64,000 nt of DNA from Euclidia mi (lineage: Eukaryota > Arthropoda > Insecta > Lepidoptera > Erebidae): NCBI GenBank assembly GCA_944739405.2, contig OX123191.2, positions 7,048,830-7,112,829 on the forward strand. Direction: 5' to 3'. Below are positions 21,441 through 32,730 of this stretch, one piece after another. A model generated the notes under the pieces. It was not told the origin of the DNA. It saw only the letters and a program-made list of their open reading frames with translations, and did no database searches. Position 1 is the stretch's first letter. Each line of letters starts with the position of its first letter. The position numbers and the translations under genes were made by a program.

Positions 21441-23131
21441 TTACTCCAGTCGACTACTAGGTCAATATCTCTCTGGAGCCTCTCACAGTCTCCTTGGTCC
21501 TTCACACTTAAGAAAAATTTTAGGTCAGCCGCGAAAAGTAGACAACCTGCATGTTTTATCACCTCGGGCAAGTCATTTATCATAAGAATAAATGCAAGTG
21601 GACCCAAATTACTGCCTTGTCCGACTCCTGAAAGGGTGAGATATGGATTAGACACGTATCCCCCATACTCCACGTACTGCTTCCGATTGCCTAGATAGCT
21701 CGCAAAAATATCTAGTAAGTCCGGGGTAAAACCTGCCAACGCAAACTTTGTCAGGAGGACATCGTTATCCACGCTATCAAAAGCTTTTTGGTAATCGAAA
21801 TAGGCTACGTCAAGTTGAGTTCCCGCTGCTGAGTCGAGCACCGGTGTCGCGTACTTCATGAAGCACATGAGATTTGAGTTAGTACTACACCCTACACGGA
21901 ATCCGTGTTGCGCATTGTTAAGGTGTGCACTAAACTGGCCCGAAATGCAAGAACCTAGTGCTGACTCAAAGATTTTCGCGAAAGTCGACAAAACCGCCAC
22001 TGGTCTATAGTCACTGATTTTCGAACTAGGGGCACCTTTTGGGACTGGCGTTACCCTTGTTAGTTTCCAACCATCGGGGTAGAGGTTTTCCTTAAAACAA
22101 AGGTTGAACAAATACTGTAGCGGGCGGGTGAGCAACCTTCCACAGTCTTTCACTAGGAACGGAGGAATCCCGTCAGGACCCACTGATCTCTTAGGTTTAA
22201 GACGCCTAAGGGCTGTGCTTACTTCCGCAGCCGTTAACTGCCCTATGTGAACGCGTGTACCTCGGTCAGGCGCTTCGCGAGCCGCCACCTGCGTGCTCAG
22301 TTTTGGAGTATTTGTTGCATACACCGACAAAAAATAATCCGCAAACGCCTGGGCACATTCACTGTCCCGTAACGGTATGGTATCTTTCATAATCTGAATT
22401 TTACTACGTTTCGAACGCGTATGATTAATATGCGCCCAGAATGAGTTTGGTTCTTTTATTAATTGTGACTCAATTCGTTTTCTATACTCAGAATAAGCAA
22501 TACCTATCTTATTTTTTACTAGCGCCCGATAACGACTAAACTTTTCGTAAGCTTGGATAGAAGGATTAGACTTAAATATCTTGTGCCAGAATGCTTTCTG
22601 TTTTATATCAGCTATCAGATCTGCCGTGTACCATTCCGGGTAACGATACCGTGAGTGATTGTAATATTGTTGTTTTCTTGGGACGCTTGTATCCAGTTTT
22701 TGATAAAATAAGTTATAAAAAACATTATACGCTTCATTAGCGCTGCGTGCTGCATAAAGTTCACTCCATTCCTCCGCCTCCAACATTGAATAAAGTAAAT
22801 GATAATTTGCTTTGACAAAGTTCCATCTCGGGTGGGAAGTAGCAAGCGATGGAGTGGGTGGAGGCTGTCGCAGGCTCGAGTTTGCACGACCGGTCTCAGT
22901 TTCACGGTCGCGCGCGTGGCAGATGCGCACGCACAGCGGCGGGTGCTGCGCGTCAATACAAGATAAATGTTGTAGTTCCTCGCAAACAGAGATCTCGTCG
23001 TCCGTAAATGTTGTTAATATGATATCTAGTGTTTGACTATTACAGTTAGTGACCTGATTACATTGGCGAAATCCGCAATAGGTAACAAAAAACTCGTAAT
23101 AGCATTGTATGCTTTCATTGGCTGAATACAA
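21441..23131 (-). pseudogene. Jockey-like RT domain
   Basis: About 565 codons before the nested insertion. The endonuclease end and a linker are followed by RT boxes: VTPVPKGAPSSKISDYRPVAVLS, NNAQHGFRVGCSTNSN, VAYFDYQKAFDSVDND (motif A), LSGVGQGSNLGPLAF (motif B) and CLLFAADLKFFLSV (motif C). Motif C reads AAD where ADD is expected, so one catalytic aspartate is changed to alanine. The last residues after VVDWSK are antisense of the inserted LINE. Confidence 0.9.
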
Positions 23132-23176
23132 GTTAAAATCTGCAGTAAGTACAACTTTGTTATATTGTGTACATAA

Positions 23177-23707
23177 TTATTCTAATACGTGAAACATAGT
23201 CAAATACTCCTGTTCAATAGTTTTCGGTGGTATATACGCGACACAAAACAAAAATATGAATTTATTATTAAAATGCACTGTAGCACAGACCATCTCGAAC
23301 GCATTTTTGTCCAAGTTAGCGTTACCTGGCAACGACGCTTTACGAACTTCAAGACCCTGGCGGTGCGGTGAAGCCACCAAGAACACTCTGCCATGCTTTC
23401 TGCCATCCATGCGGTCACAACGGAATATAACATAATCACTTTGTAGAAATTCTCCGTCATGTATGGATTCATTTATGCCGCTTTCCGTTATTGCAAATAG
23501 ATCGGCCGTAGAACCTAATATGTTTGTATAGAATGTTTTAAGTTTAGTTCTTAGTCCTCGAACATTCTGATAATACAATTCTATTGCATGTTTAGCGCTT
23601 TTCTTCGGTCGTGTTTCTTGAGCTTCGAAAAAAGGTCCACTCGCTAAACCGCGTAATAATAGGCCTAGCTTTTTCATTTGCAATCTGTTCAAATAGACTT
23701 TCTGCAA
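23177..23707 (-). pseudogene. Jockey-like endonuclease domain
   Basis: IELYYQNVRGLRTKLKTFYTNI, DLFAITESGINESIHDGEF and IFLFCVAYIPPKT are typical of the apurinic-type endonuclease of Jockey-like ORF2 proteins. A frameshift near 23150 separates it from the RT frame. Its N-terminal part overlaps the ORF1 end at 23592-23707. Confidence 0.85.
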
Positions 23708-24352
23708 TCCCTATTTTAAAGGAAGAGTAGTCACGTTCTATTTTGTGACTTATCTTCTCCACGCTGATATTGCTATTGCTACAGCTACAAATGCTAGTGA
23801 CGTGTTTTATTATTATGTCCGTTGATGTGTCTGGGTGCAAAGACCACACATGCAGATACTTTTTTCTTTCAATAGCACGCAGATTACTCAATTGACTATT
23901 TTCTCCTGTTTTCACTGCTGTCCTATTTGCTTTTCTATCCTTCTTTTTACTTGTAACTGTTCGCCACTCTCCCTGTGCCGTTTCCTCCTGCAATACATGC
24001 TGCTCAGAGACACCGTGTTTCATATTGCTGTCTGACTGTTGGACCTTAGCGCTTTTGTTGCTTTCAACCGATGTGCTACCGCTCACTTGCGAGACGCAAA
24101 CTTTGCTCTGGTCGGCTTGTTTAGTTGATCCCACAATGTTACTCCAAGATGACTGGTTAAGGCTCTTAGGCAGGCTTGTTTGCTGCTTTGCTTTTTGAGG
24201 AGTTTCTGTTGTTCAAACTCCTTCAATCTACGGTCTCTTTCAGCCAATTTAGCAATAAGCTCTTGATTCTGTTGAGAGCATGAAGCTACCATCATCTTGA
24301 CATCATTGACTGCTTGTTCTAAGTCATTTTTCTTACCACCAAAACCTGCAAA
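23592..24352 (-). pseudogene. Jockey-like ORF1, 5'-truncated
   Basis: Two frames (24083-24352 and 23592-24134). The first is helical with many Glu/Gln/Lys (NDVKMMVASCSQQNQELIAKLAERD, coiled-coil-like). The second is Ser/Lys-rich and ends with KKYLHVWSLHPDTSTDIIIKHV and DYSSFKIGIAESLFEQI, the RNA-binding-type C-terminal domain found in ORF1 of Jockey-related elements. There is no start codon: the frame runs into LTR sequence at 24353, so the element is truncated. Confidence 0.8.
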
Positions 24353-24785
24353 GATTAATATTGTGGACTGTAGGATGGCGGTTCTTCGGCGACTAGGAAG
24401 TGAGGAAGTGGAAAAGGTGTTGTGCATAGGAGCCTCTTACCTTGCAAATGGCTGCCTCCTGGTGTCTTCAAGTATATTGAAGCTGCTTGAATCACTCCAC
24501 TACACAAATCAATTTCACTCGCGAGCGGTTTTGTTGAGTTTTGTATAAGCGTTAATAATTATATATGGCGGTGCGGTTCAGTGCGGTACGGTGCGGCGGA
24601 CATGAGATCATGCGTCTAGAATCTTCCATTCCTTTTTCGTCGCCGTTGAGCAGGGCGAGGGCGGCCAATAGCGAGGCGTTTTTGGGAGGGGATTCATGGA
24701 AAGGATTGCTCGGATTGGCCGAGCAGCGACGAACCATTGACGTTGATGTGATTAGTTCTAGATGGAAAGGTAGATGGCGCTACCA
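24353..24785 (-). repeat. BEL/Pao 5' LTR, outer part
   Basis: This continues the LTR interrupted at 15286. It matches 4189-4615 with a few per cent of differences, including a small GAGGGC-type length change. Ends CTACCA and is followed by the target duplication ACGAC. Confidence 0.9.
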
Positions 24786-25976
24786 ACGACGTAAGTTGTA
24801 TGTGTGTGTATATAAAGTACCATTGTTTTGGTGTTTATGTGCGACACAAGTATCACACGAAGATAATTTACCAACGTCAGCGTGCATACCAGGCCAATAA
24901 TAACGCTGCGCTAAACGTTTATACGTTTTAAAAATACCTAAATGGCCCGCAGCGAGTTCCGAATGGTATTCTTTAATAGCGGTAGTTCTATCCGAGGTAT
25001 GCAGGACCTCTTTCCAATCGAATACTTTCCGCAGTGTACATTTCGATACCATATATCTATATAATTTATCATTTTTGATAGAATAATTAGGGAAATATGT
25101 AGGTGAGTTGTTACAGCTATTGTAGATTGTAGTATACCACTGATCCGAGGTTATAGTAGTGTCATTATCAGTGTTACTATCAATAGCCGATACGTTAGCA
25201 TTAGGTTTGTTAGGCAAGGAATTATGACGAGAGTCATTATTAGATAAAGGAACAGAGTAAATATGATTTGGTAACAATTTAAATCTTTTCCAGAAGTCAA
25301 TACCTAAAATTAACAAACTAGTAACTTCTGGAATTACGTACGCTTTTAAATAACAAGTTTTATTTTCAAAAGTGTTGGGTAGGTTGATATAGCCGATCGG
25401 TGTCAATCGATGACCACCCGCTGATCGAAAAAATATAGTAGGGTTGTCACATTTATTCAAAGGGATATTAGTTTTAGAAATAATTTCTATATGTGAATTA
25501 TTGCCCAATATAGTCACGGCAGAATCTGAGTCAAGTAGTAAGTCAGTAAGGGGTAGATTCTTAATGGTTACATTAACGTAGGGTCGAAAATCAGTATTAG
25601 GTTTTTGATCACGGATCGCAGCCACAGAATAACTAGAAAAATACACTTTTAGAGTGTTCAGCCAATTTTTCCAGTCTTCTTTATCAAAATATTTAGGTTT
25701 AGTAGATGTACAAACGGTAGGGTTGACGAACTACGATCCGAGTAAATTAGTTTTTTGAAAACTATTTATTTTTACGATTAGGACAATTTTATTAACGAAT
25801 GTGACATCCTTAAGGCCACACTTAAAACATATCGGATAACGGTCACGCTTGCACGTCCCTAGTGAGTGATCAGTTGAACGGCAGCGCGGGCAGAACACAG
25901 ACCGCTTATTAGTTATTGTTGTAGGAACAGCTGATTTAGATATCATGTCGACATTATAGTGTTGTAGGTTAGGCAC
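24786..25976 (-). pseudogene. Gypsy pol remnant: zinc knuckle, protease, integrase zinc finger
   Basis: On the minus strand, first the nucleocapsid knuckle (CPRCRSTDHSLGTC, CFKCGLKD). Then the protease (LPLTDLLLDSDSAVTILG, with DSD where DSG/DTG is usual, and LLILGIDFWKRF). Then, with no RT or RNase H between, the integrase N-terminus (LYRYMVSKCTLRKVF, HSELAAGHLGIFKT, CDTCVAHKHQ) with its HHCC zinc-binding pattern. The frame is unbroken from 25646 to the BEL insertion at 24786. The join at about NSLPNKPNANVSAIDSN is an in-frame loss of several hundred codons. One stop lies at 25731-25733. Confidence 0.85.
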
Positions 25977-26243
25977 AGGTGTATCGTTCGGTTCAACCTT
26001 TATAGATGCGACGGAAGCGTAGTTTTTTAGTTTAGACGGTTTATAGTACTGTGAACTATTATAGTGACCGTGCGTGTCCTTTTTATTTATGTAAGCTAAA
26101 TTAGGTGCTACTGTGTTAGACGTAGGGTAACTAGGTTCGTGAAATTGTGAACTTAAACACTGGCACCTTTCATAGTTTAGGCAAAGTGTTTTAAGAGTGT
26201 CTGTAGTGTCTATAGCCGTAGTATATGAAGCTAGTACAGTAGA

Positions 26244-27152
26244 TTAACATGGTCTAATATTGTGAAGCAAAATATTTAGTTTTTCATGTTCGGGTAGTAA
26301 CGTATTCGGTGATAATCGCTCGAAAAGTTGGAACATAATTGATAAGTAGATGATTATACCCTCAGTTTGCCCTTGAGTACGATTACGAATCTCGGCTAAA
26401 AGTTTATAGTCATAGTCGTACGGTGTAAAATCAGTTGTGAGTTTACTAGCTAGTTCGTCCCATGTAGAAATGGAATTTTTAACACCGCGAAACCAGTGTA
26501 ACGCATTACCAGTAAAAATTTCGGACGCGTAATCGAATAATCTATTGGCAGGTAGATTTCTAACCGTCCTAAATTCAGTCGCGCGTTGTAGGAATTCGCG
26601 AACGCAGCCTGGTCCGTCGAATTTGAGTTTCGATAGTTCGCCAACCCTTAAATGCTCACAGTGGACAGTTACCGGGGTCGACGCTGCCTGTGCAGGGGTA
26701 GAATCCGTGCAAGTCACCGTGACTCCGACTTCCGCCTAAGGAACATTCGAGTGTTCTATATTAGATAGCTCTGCCGACAGCATCCGAAAGCGTTTAGTCA
26801 GCTCGGATATTTTCTTGCCGTATTTAGAATCAGTATTATCAAATCTACTCAACCTGTGGTAGACATGGTTGTGCAAGGCCGCAGTTCGGTTCGCCAAGTT
26901 GCAGTCTTATTGTTCATGAAGGGAAGAGATTCGCGAATCTAAATCGGCAACTGACAGGCTAGCTCCCTTAAAATCGTCTGCTATATCTACACCTGACTCT
27001 AGGATTTCGCCATTCGGAATCAGCTCGAGTAGCTTAGGTAGCTGCTTCCGTAAACCTAGAACAGAGGTAGCCGGCTCCTCTCCATGAATAGCGGCCTCGT
27101 AGGCCAATTCATTTTTATTAAGTAGAAAGTACTTTATAGGGTTAGTGCTCAT
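26244..27152 (-). pseudogene. gag: Gypsy Gag
   Basis: The frame begins at ATG 27152 (MSTNPIKYFLLNKNELAYEA) and contains the capsid-like domain GELSKLKFDGPGCVREFLQR, ALHWFRGVKNSISTWDELAS, LLAEIRNRTQGQTEGIIIYL, the common Retrotrans_gag pattern. In-frame stops at 26907-26909, 26736-26738 and 26244-26246 break it; the sequence between them stays in the same frame. After the last stop it continues to the zinc knuckles. Confidence 0.85.
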
Positions 27153-27530
27153 GATGAAATGAAATGTAAGATAAGTATGATAGAAAAGAATGTAAGTATA
27201 TTACAGCCATCTGTGTGCACTAGTTCTGCTTTACAAAGAAACTACGACGATTCGGTGTAAAAATGTATACAATAGACAGTGACTTGCAAAAAGAAAAAAC
27301 CGTTATTTCAAATTGCGAACTGTTACGTAGGGAATCGGTAGTTGAAATTTAAGTTAGACAATAGTAGGAGAACACATAATAGTTATACAAATCAAAGATA
27401 TACAGCAATACACAGATACACACAAGTTAGATAGTACGTACCGGTTCGCTGATGTCTGCACCTCCTCGTTTACAAAGACTGACCTCCTAAACAAGAACAA
27501 CTGCAGTAATTGGAAGTGAGACAAATAGAG

Positions 27531-27541
27531 TTGGGCGCCAC
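27531..27541 (-). promoter_or_regulatory. Gypsy primer binding site (tRNA-Lys type)
   Basis: On the minus strand the LTR ends CTCA, then G, then TGGCGCCCAAC. The latter complements the 3' end of animal tRNA-Lys (GTTGGGCGCCA). This is where minus-strand DNA synthesis would start. Confidence 0.8.
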
Positions 27542-28340
27542 TGAGACGGAGGATCTCAGGTAGGATGTCGGGGTTCAAGAGAAACACTGCTAGGCTGAAC
27601 AGGTTCTTTATTATGTCTCACTACCGCTCACATACAGTATGACCGAACTAGGTAAGCACTGGCCTGAAGGCTGGAGTGTAGACTCCTGCTGCTCTCCAAT
27701 GCTCGCAGGGTAGCCTGCTCGTAGGGTCGCCGGTGAGCTGGCTGAAGTGCACGCTGCGCAGGCAGCTCTTTGGTCGAAGTGTTGGCTGAGTGGAGGCTCA
27801 GGCGATGCAGCCGATGTGGGCCGAGCGGTAAGGCTCAGGCGTAAATGGTGCAGTCAGGCGTCCGTGGCCTGGCTGTAGGAGGCTCGTAGGCAGGAGCTGA
27901 TGCGTTGGGGGCGGCTGGTAGAAGCACGGCGCCCGCAGCTCGTAAGTCGCAGCCCGTAGGAAGAACTGGAAACAGCATAGAGAATACACAACAACCGGTC
28001 AGAAACAGGCCATCCCTAGATCGGCTGTTATGCTTAGGAGATACTACAGACAGAACATACAGGCACACAGACGACTAGAATATGCTTACCCCCAGCGGGA
28101 CAGTAGACAGGAAGTAGAATGTAGAATAATCACGAGGTGTAGCGGCAGCGTCCTGACCTCTAGAAAAAGTGACCGATTTAGATCGCGCACCCATCTTATA
28201 TAGGCATAAACCTATGACTCACAGATTGCCTTTGGCTCTGAACATTACTATATATGGTAATATTGCGAACGCTCTGCGGCTAAGCTGGCGTTAAGCGCCT
28301 GCAAGATATTATAACGCAATACGAGGAGTATAACGTTACA
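27542..28340 (-). repeat. Gypsy 5' LTR
   Basis: 799 bp matching 3003-3765. It has a 36-base extra segment near 28093-28128 and scattered substitutions. It is the promoter-bearing LTR by position, although no TATA box stands out. Confidence 0.9.
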
Positions 28341-28344
28341 ACAC

Positions 28345-29460
28345 AAAGACTTATATTGGCTGGATTTCAGATTACACCCAGCGCCACCGGCTTAGTCAGT
28401 CAAGGTGATTGGCTAGTTAGGCCAGTCTGTTCCATCTTTAGTTTTGTTTACTTTGTCTTAAATAATAATATCTTACTCTTGATTGAACATTGTTATTCAA
28501 CTGTTTATTGTTATGTATCAGTGTTTTTAATTCCCGATGGGAAGATTCGTTATTAGCAATAATTAAATTATGACCAATAAAAGTTGTCATGCTGTTAGCA
28601 TAGACAAATATTTTGGCATTAAGTGCCTTTTTTATTTTCTTTAGTTGTTATTTTGATTTCAATATCAAATACTGCTTTTCCTAGAGAGGAAGAATAGGTC
28701 CAAGCATTAGTATGTATCACATTATCGAAGAACGAATATTGTACATTTTGAGTGTTACATTTTCTCGCCATTTCACTGAGCAGTCCACCCGCCTAGTTAC
28801 AATCTATGAGAGCTACTCACGTTCATTGCTTCACTTTGTGCTGTATAGCTGCACTTTAGCTTGTTACCAAAGCCGTAGTGTATCACCTTTAAGGAAAGTT
28901 TTTAAGCCATGGCGAAATTTGAATAGTTCAGAAATAATATTACTTTTTGTTTCCTATTTCCTTACGCCATATTATATGTGGCTTCAAAATCACATGGAAG
29001 TTTATATGCTCTAAAAGCATAGCTTGACTAGTTCTGTTATTCGTAAAAAGTGCAAATGGTGATCGATTGCTGTGACAATTGACCTCGAGTTTTAGCTGAA
29101 ACCAAAGTTTGTTCTTCACATAAACAGAGATACTTTCTCTTTATAGTACTAAAAACAAATTTTATTACTTTAGCAATGAAAACAAATTTACAGCAACATC
29201 GTACACATCCCGAAAAATACATATTTTAGGTCATTCGACATCAGCAGTAGATTAGTTTAAAAGTATTATAAACACTTTGCGTTCAATACTTTACATATCA
29301 TCCTAACATTTAATAAAATATGTAATTTCAATAAACGTCTAATTCAAGATGGAGTCTCATACGAAAACATAAGTACTTGGCGAAAACCAATTTCCTTGAA
29401 GCCTCAAACAAGTACCTATAAAATAAGCGGAAGCCATTGTAATTTGACAGTAACTAACGA
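28345..29460. other. Unique-looking AT-rich DNA
   Basis: No repeat family or protein recognised. Short open frames (for example 28356-28556, 28712-29014) show no known motif or splice context. Possibly upstream or intron sequence of a host gene. Confidence 0.4.
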
Positions 29461-29461
29461 G

Positions 29462-29753
29462 TATATAATTATTGAGAAAATTAATATATCGGATTAACTG
29501 ACACTGTGTACGAGACGTTTGAAGTACGGAGGGTAACTTGTACAGTTGAAGGTAGTGAACATTTTTAAGAAATATTTGGAGCTAATTGTTTTCTTTTGAC
29601 CTTTCACACTAGGAATACGTCTTGTGTTGCAGGGTAGTTTACAAAAATGGAGACAGTACAATTAACACCCAGACTCCACAACAATTTGTAGTTCACACAA
29701 AATGATTACTAATGTGGAGATCCAATTTACAACTTTCGACGAAGTATCAAGCG
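29462..29753 (+). other. Candidate host 5' exon with start codon
   Basis: A TATATAATT box (29462-29470) is followed by a possible short 5' UTR exon ending near 29551 (AAG before GTAGTG). An 81-base intron then has a CTAAT branch-like word (about 29581-29585), a pyrimidine tract and the acceptor TTGTGTTGCAG (to 29632). Exon 29633-29753 holds an ATG at 29702-29704 and 17 codons (MITNVEIQFTTFDEVSS) up to a strong donor GCG/GTGAGT. A short upstream reading frame starts at 29648. I do not recognise the protein and see no downstream exon. Confidence 0.3.
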
Positions 29754-29984
29754 GTGAGTTAGCCTCGTAGTGGTAAACGGATACCTTTTAGACAAAATCA
29801 TCATTCAGACAAATAAGTCGTAATAATATTAAACTTTCGCAAATTGTATTGCATAAGTATACCATAGATATTATTTTTTACGAGTACCTATCAATTTCGC
29901 AGTATTATTTTAAAGATTTCCTACCTTCGTCTCTTTTTGTTGAAGTGTCGACCGGTTTACATCGTCCGTGTATTGTTAATATTA

Positions 29985-30062
29985 GTTTTTTTTATAGAAT
30001 CACGCCTGTATCCGGGAAGGGGTAGGCAGAGGTCTAATACTACACCCACATTTTGTCATGTT
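29985..30062 (-). repeat. SINE type 1, 3' fragment
   Basis: TTTTTTTATAGAATCACGCC, then GGGTAGGCAGAGG and CACCCACATTTTG match the 3' half of the SINE at 59531-59782. Confidence 0.7.
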
Positions 30063-32529
30063 TTTTTTAATTATATAAGTACAGCTCTAATAATACTATT
30101 TCTAGTTAATTAATATTTCGTACTATGTAAATATATGTATTAAAACATACTACCTTTGACTTTGAATAAAATCAGATTTATGGAGCAATGGCCAGAAACT
30201 TATCAATAGTTAAAAATATCTATTTGTAGAACTCATGTATCTAAAAATGGTGGTCTAAAAAGGAAAAGTAATCAGTTTTATTTCACTGAGATGTGAAAGT
30301 AATAATTATGTTTTCAAATTTTTACAGTATTTGTTTCTGTATTTTATTTGTAAATGTATTAAACTTTTGTGTCAATAAAATTGTTGGGCATAGGTCACAC
30401 TCCTAGGACTATTTTTTGTTATTATCCTACTCTATAAATTAAATGAATAAATTTACCAAGTAAAAGTACGGCATTATGTGTATATTAGAAAGTATTAGCC
30501 TGACCCGGGAATAAATATATAGATAGTGGGTAAAATATGATGTACACATTTCTTATAATTACTACGCTATAAAAACAACCATGTAATTATAATTACTGTT
30601 CCATTAACAGCATCGTTTACCCTAATGTAGATAACAACACATGTGGTATGCGGTTGTATCTGCTACAAGCAGATACCGCAGGCAACACTAGTTTATTGAC
30701 AATAAATACGCGAGGATGGAATTATACTTGCGTCTCTGAATGTTGGGTTCAACAAACTTTGAGTTGTGGGAAGTTAAAGACCTACTTACGAGAGAGTAGT
30801 TTGGCTCGTTAAATACGCATCAGGTTTTGTTCAAAATATTGTTTAGTACTTCGGTGGTACGTACGACTGGTATTATATTTGACGAGATGCTGCTCGCGAT
30901 TTTGCCCGCCATAAATTTTCAACGAGTATTTTAAACCCTTCATCAAACTCTATTTGAATGAATATTAGTTTCTTGTCCATCCCAAGGTTGCCTGTAAGAG
31001 ATTGCTTACTAGTAATAAGGCCGCCAATTGTACTGGCCCTGTTATTTTTCTTTAGATTTATTATTGTTAATTTCTTTGGCATTTTTACAATAAAGATGAT
31101 GACAAAGCGACTGCCTGTCTGACCTCCGCATCTCTAACAACGATTTTCTATGGTTTAGGTGTATAATTCACGTGGACGGAGTCGCGGGCCAAGTTAGTTA
31201 GTAAAACACGATTAAAGAATGCTTATCTTGAGAATATTTACGAGATATTTGGAAGACTTTGATATAGTAGAAAAGATGTTTACTATTCATAATCCACGGT
31301 GACTTCCTACAGAAAGCGGGTATTATTTGTATTCTACTTATTTATCGAAATATTTTTTGTCTGGTATTTTCAGCGCGTGTGGAAAATTTCTATCGTTACC
31401 CTAGCTAATTAGGTAGTGAAAACCTAATGGCAGCGATTTCCTAGAAAGGTAATTGACATCGGCAACTAATTAGACTACTAAGCCGATCGTGAGACCTGTA
31501 ATTAAAATAAAACAACATACCATCAAAATTATAAGTATGCAAAGAAGATGAAATATTTAATTTTTTATAAGCAAAATTTTAATGCCCTTAATGGCCATGT
31601 ACAAGGACCATATATATTAAGATTAGTTACTATATATATATACTACGATTACTAATATCTATCTATCTTCTAGATTTGTTTGGCCCGCTATGTCAACAAC
31701 AGGTCTTCTGCTGTTCTTTTTTTAACAGAATAGCTCTAAGTCTTCTGCTTGAAATCAATTAGAAAAAAATCTGAATTTTGGACGTTGCCGCGTTGGACCT
31801 ATGATCCCTTGTTAGCCATGTGGGGTATATGTCCACGAGAAATTTAAATTTAGCTTTTTACAATGTTATACAAACATTAATAGCTAAGTTTGATAATAAG
31901 TATGATAATAGAAAAAAGATAAGTAGGTAAGTTTTTAAATAAACATTCCTTTACAATTTACTATTTCATTTTAAATCATCTCCACTTGCATAGTGTTCGC
32001 TATACAATAAAAGCAGACACTGTAGACGTAAATAATAAAAAAAGAATCATCTGGCAGAAGTAAATCACGTCACAGTCTGAAGTGAATAACTCGTAAAAGA
32101 AGGATACGGGCAATTATAAACAGCTCAGAGAAATTGAGTCCCACCTAACAACCGGCCAAACCCGACTTGAAAAAAATCTACTAAATCGGTCTCCTTCAAG
32201 GGAATGCAACGTTGCATCGATCAGGGATACCAAAACTATCAACGTACAACATACATTCAACTCTAAAATTGAGAAGTTTAAGTTGATTTTGCAGTTGAAT
32301 GCTTAGGCTAAAATTCTGGTGAAATTTTCCTTCTGCAAGTTTTTTGAATCTTTAGATACTTTATACACGTACACAGAATAATGTACTGTATAAGTAAGCG
32401 GTAAGTCAGTGCTCGTACTGTAATTAATTATACTAAGTACTATGGATTTTCTTAGAGGATTTCTTCGGAAGCGTTTATGATTCAAGTTTGAGTAAAATTT
32501 ATATTTGGAGTACGTACGTACGTACGTTC
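30063..32529. other. AT-rich DNA without recognised genes
   Basis: Holds two small repeat fragments: about 31105-31140 (minus) matches the 3' part of SINE type 2 (GCGACTGCCTGTCTGACCTC), and about 31160-31190 contains the GTGTATAATTCACGTGGACGG-like word of a common insect repeat also seen near 35700. The minus frame 30873-31082 has no recognisable domain. There is a short ACGT run at 32514-32526. Confidence 0.4.
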
Positions 32530-32730
32530 TTAATTATAAAATTCTTGCATTAGTGCAGACAGTAACTGACAGACAACGCATAGCCGTAACTATAAGGCGC
32601 AGGAAGCAAACATTTTGGCATGTCATCAGCATTTTCAAGAAGGGATATTCCAAAATTCCCACGTGGTCGGGCAGAAACGGTTCAGATAAAAATAATTGCG
32701 GGCGTAGCTGTTGGCATGCCCTAGTTTTTT
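32530..32730 (+). repeat. Dispersed insect repeat (family A), copy 2
   Basis: Matches 2448-2645 in order: GACAGACAACGCATAGCCG, GGCGCAGGAAGC, AAATTCCCACGTGGTCGGGC, GCGGGCGTAGCTG, CCCTAGTTTTT. More diverged than copy 1. Confidence 0.6.

Larger units (their letters stand above)
15287..24352 (-). mobile_element. Jockey-like LINE inserted in the BEL/Pao LTR
   Basis: A minus-strand LINE with a 5-bp duplication GATTA (15282-15286 and 24353-24357). It runs from a 5'-truncated ORF1 (24352 to 23592) through endonuclease and RT (23707 to about 21441) to the C-terminal part (about 16250 to 15426), and ends in an A/T-rich tail (AAATAAATAAAAAATAAAA on the minus strand). A plus-strand LINE (16251-21440) splits it between VVDWSK and FNSNKNCLYFN. 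Confidence 0.85.
4141..24785 (-). mobile_element. BEL/Pao LTR retrotransposon nested in the Gypsy element
   Basis: It is bounded by TG...CA LTRs and a 5-bp duplication ACGAC (4136-4140 and 24786-24790) that splits the Gypsy integrase frame. The left LTR is 4141-4615. The right LTR is cut by a LINE into 15234-15286 and 24353-24785. Minus-strand order is LTR, leader, gag (14891-13842), zinc knuckles, protease, RT remnants, RNase H, integrase end, purine tract, LTR. Five separate insertions and internal deletions have destroyed pol. Confidence 0.9.
3003..28340 (-). mobile_element. Ty3/Gypsy LTR retrotransposon, greatly expanded by nested insertions
   Basis: The LTRs at 3003-3765 and 27542-28340 both run TG...CA. 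They are flanked by the 4-bp duplication ACAC (2999-3002 and 28341-28344). The element reads on the minus strand. The 5' LTR is therefore at the right, followed one base later by a primer site (27531-27541), and a purine tract abuts the left LTR (about 3768-3775). Its own sequence is only about 4.7 kb; the rest is a BEL/Pao insertion. Gag and pol share one frame from 27152 leftward, broken by stop codons at 26907-26909, 26736-26738, 26244-26246 and 25731-25733. RT, RNase H and the integrase core are missing, so this copy cannot move by itself. Confidence 0.9.

Noticed and set aside
30873..31082. 69-codon minus-strand frame with many basic residues
   Set aside because: No known motif, splice context or repeat relation; chance is enough to explain it.
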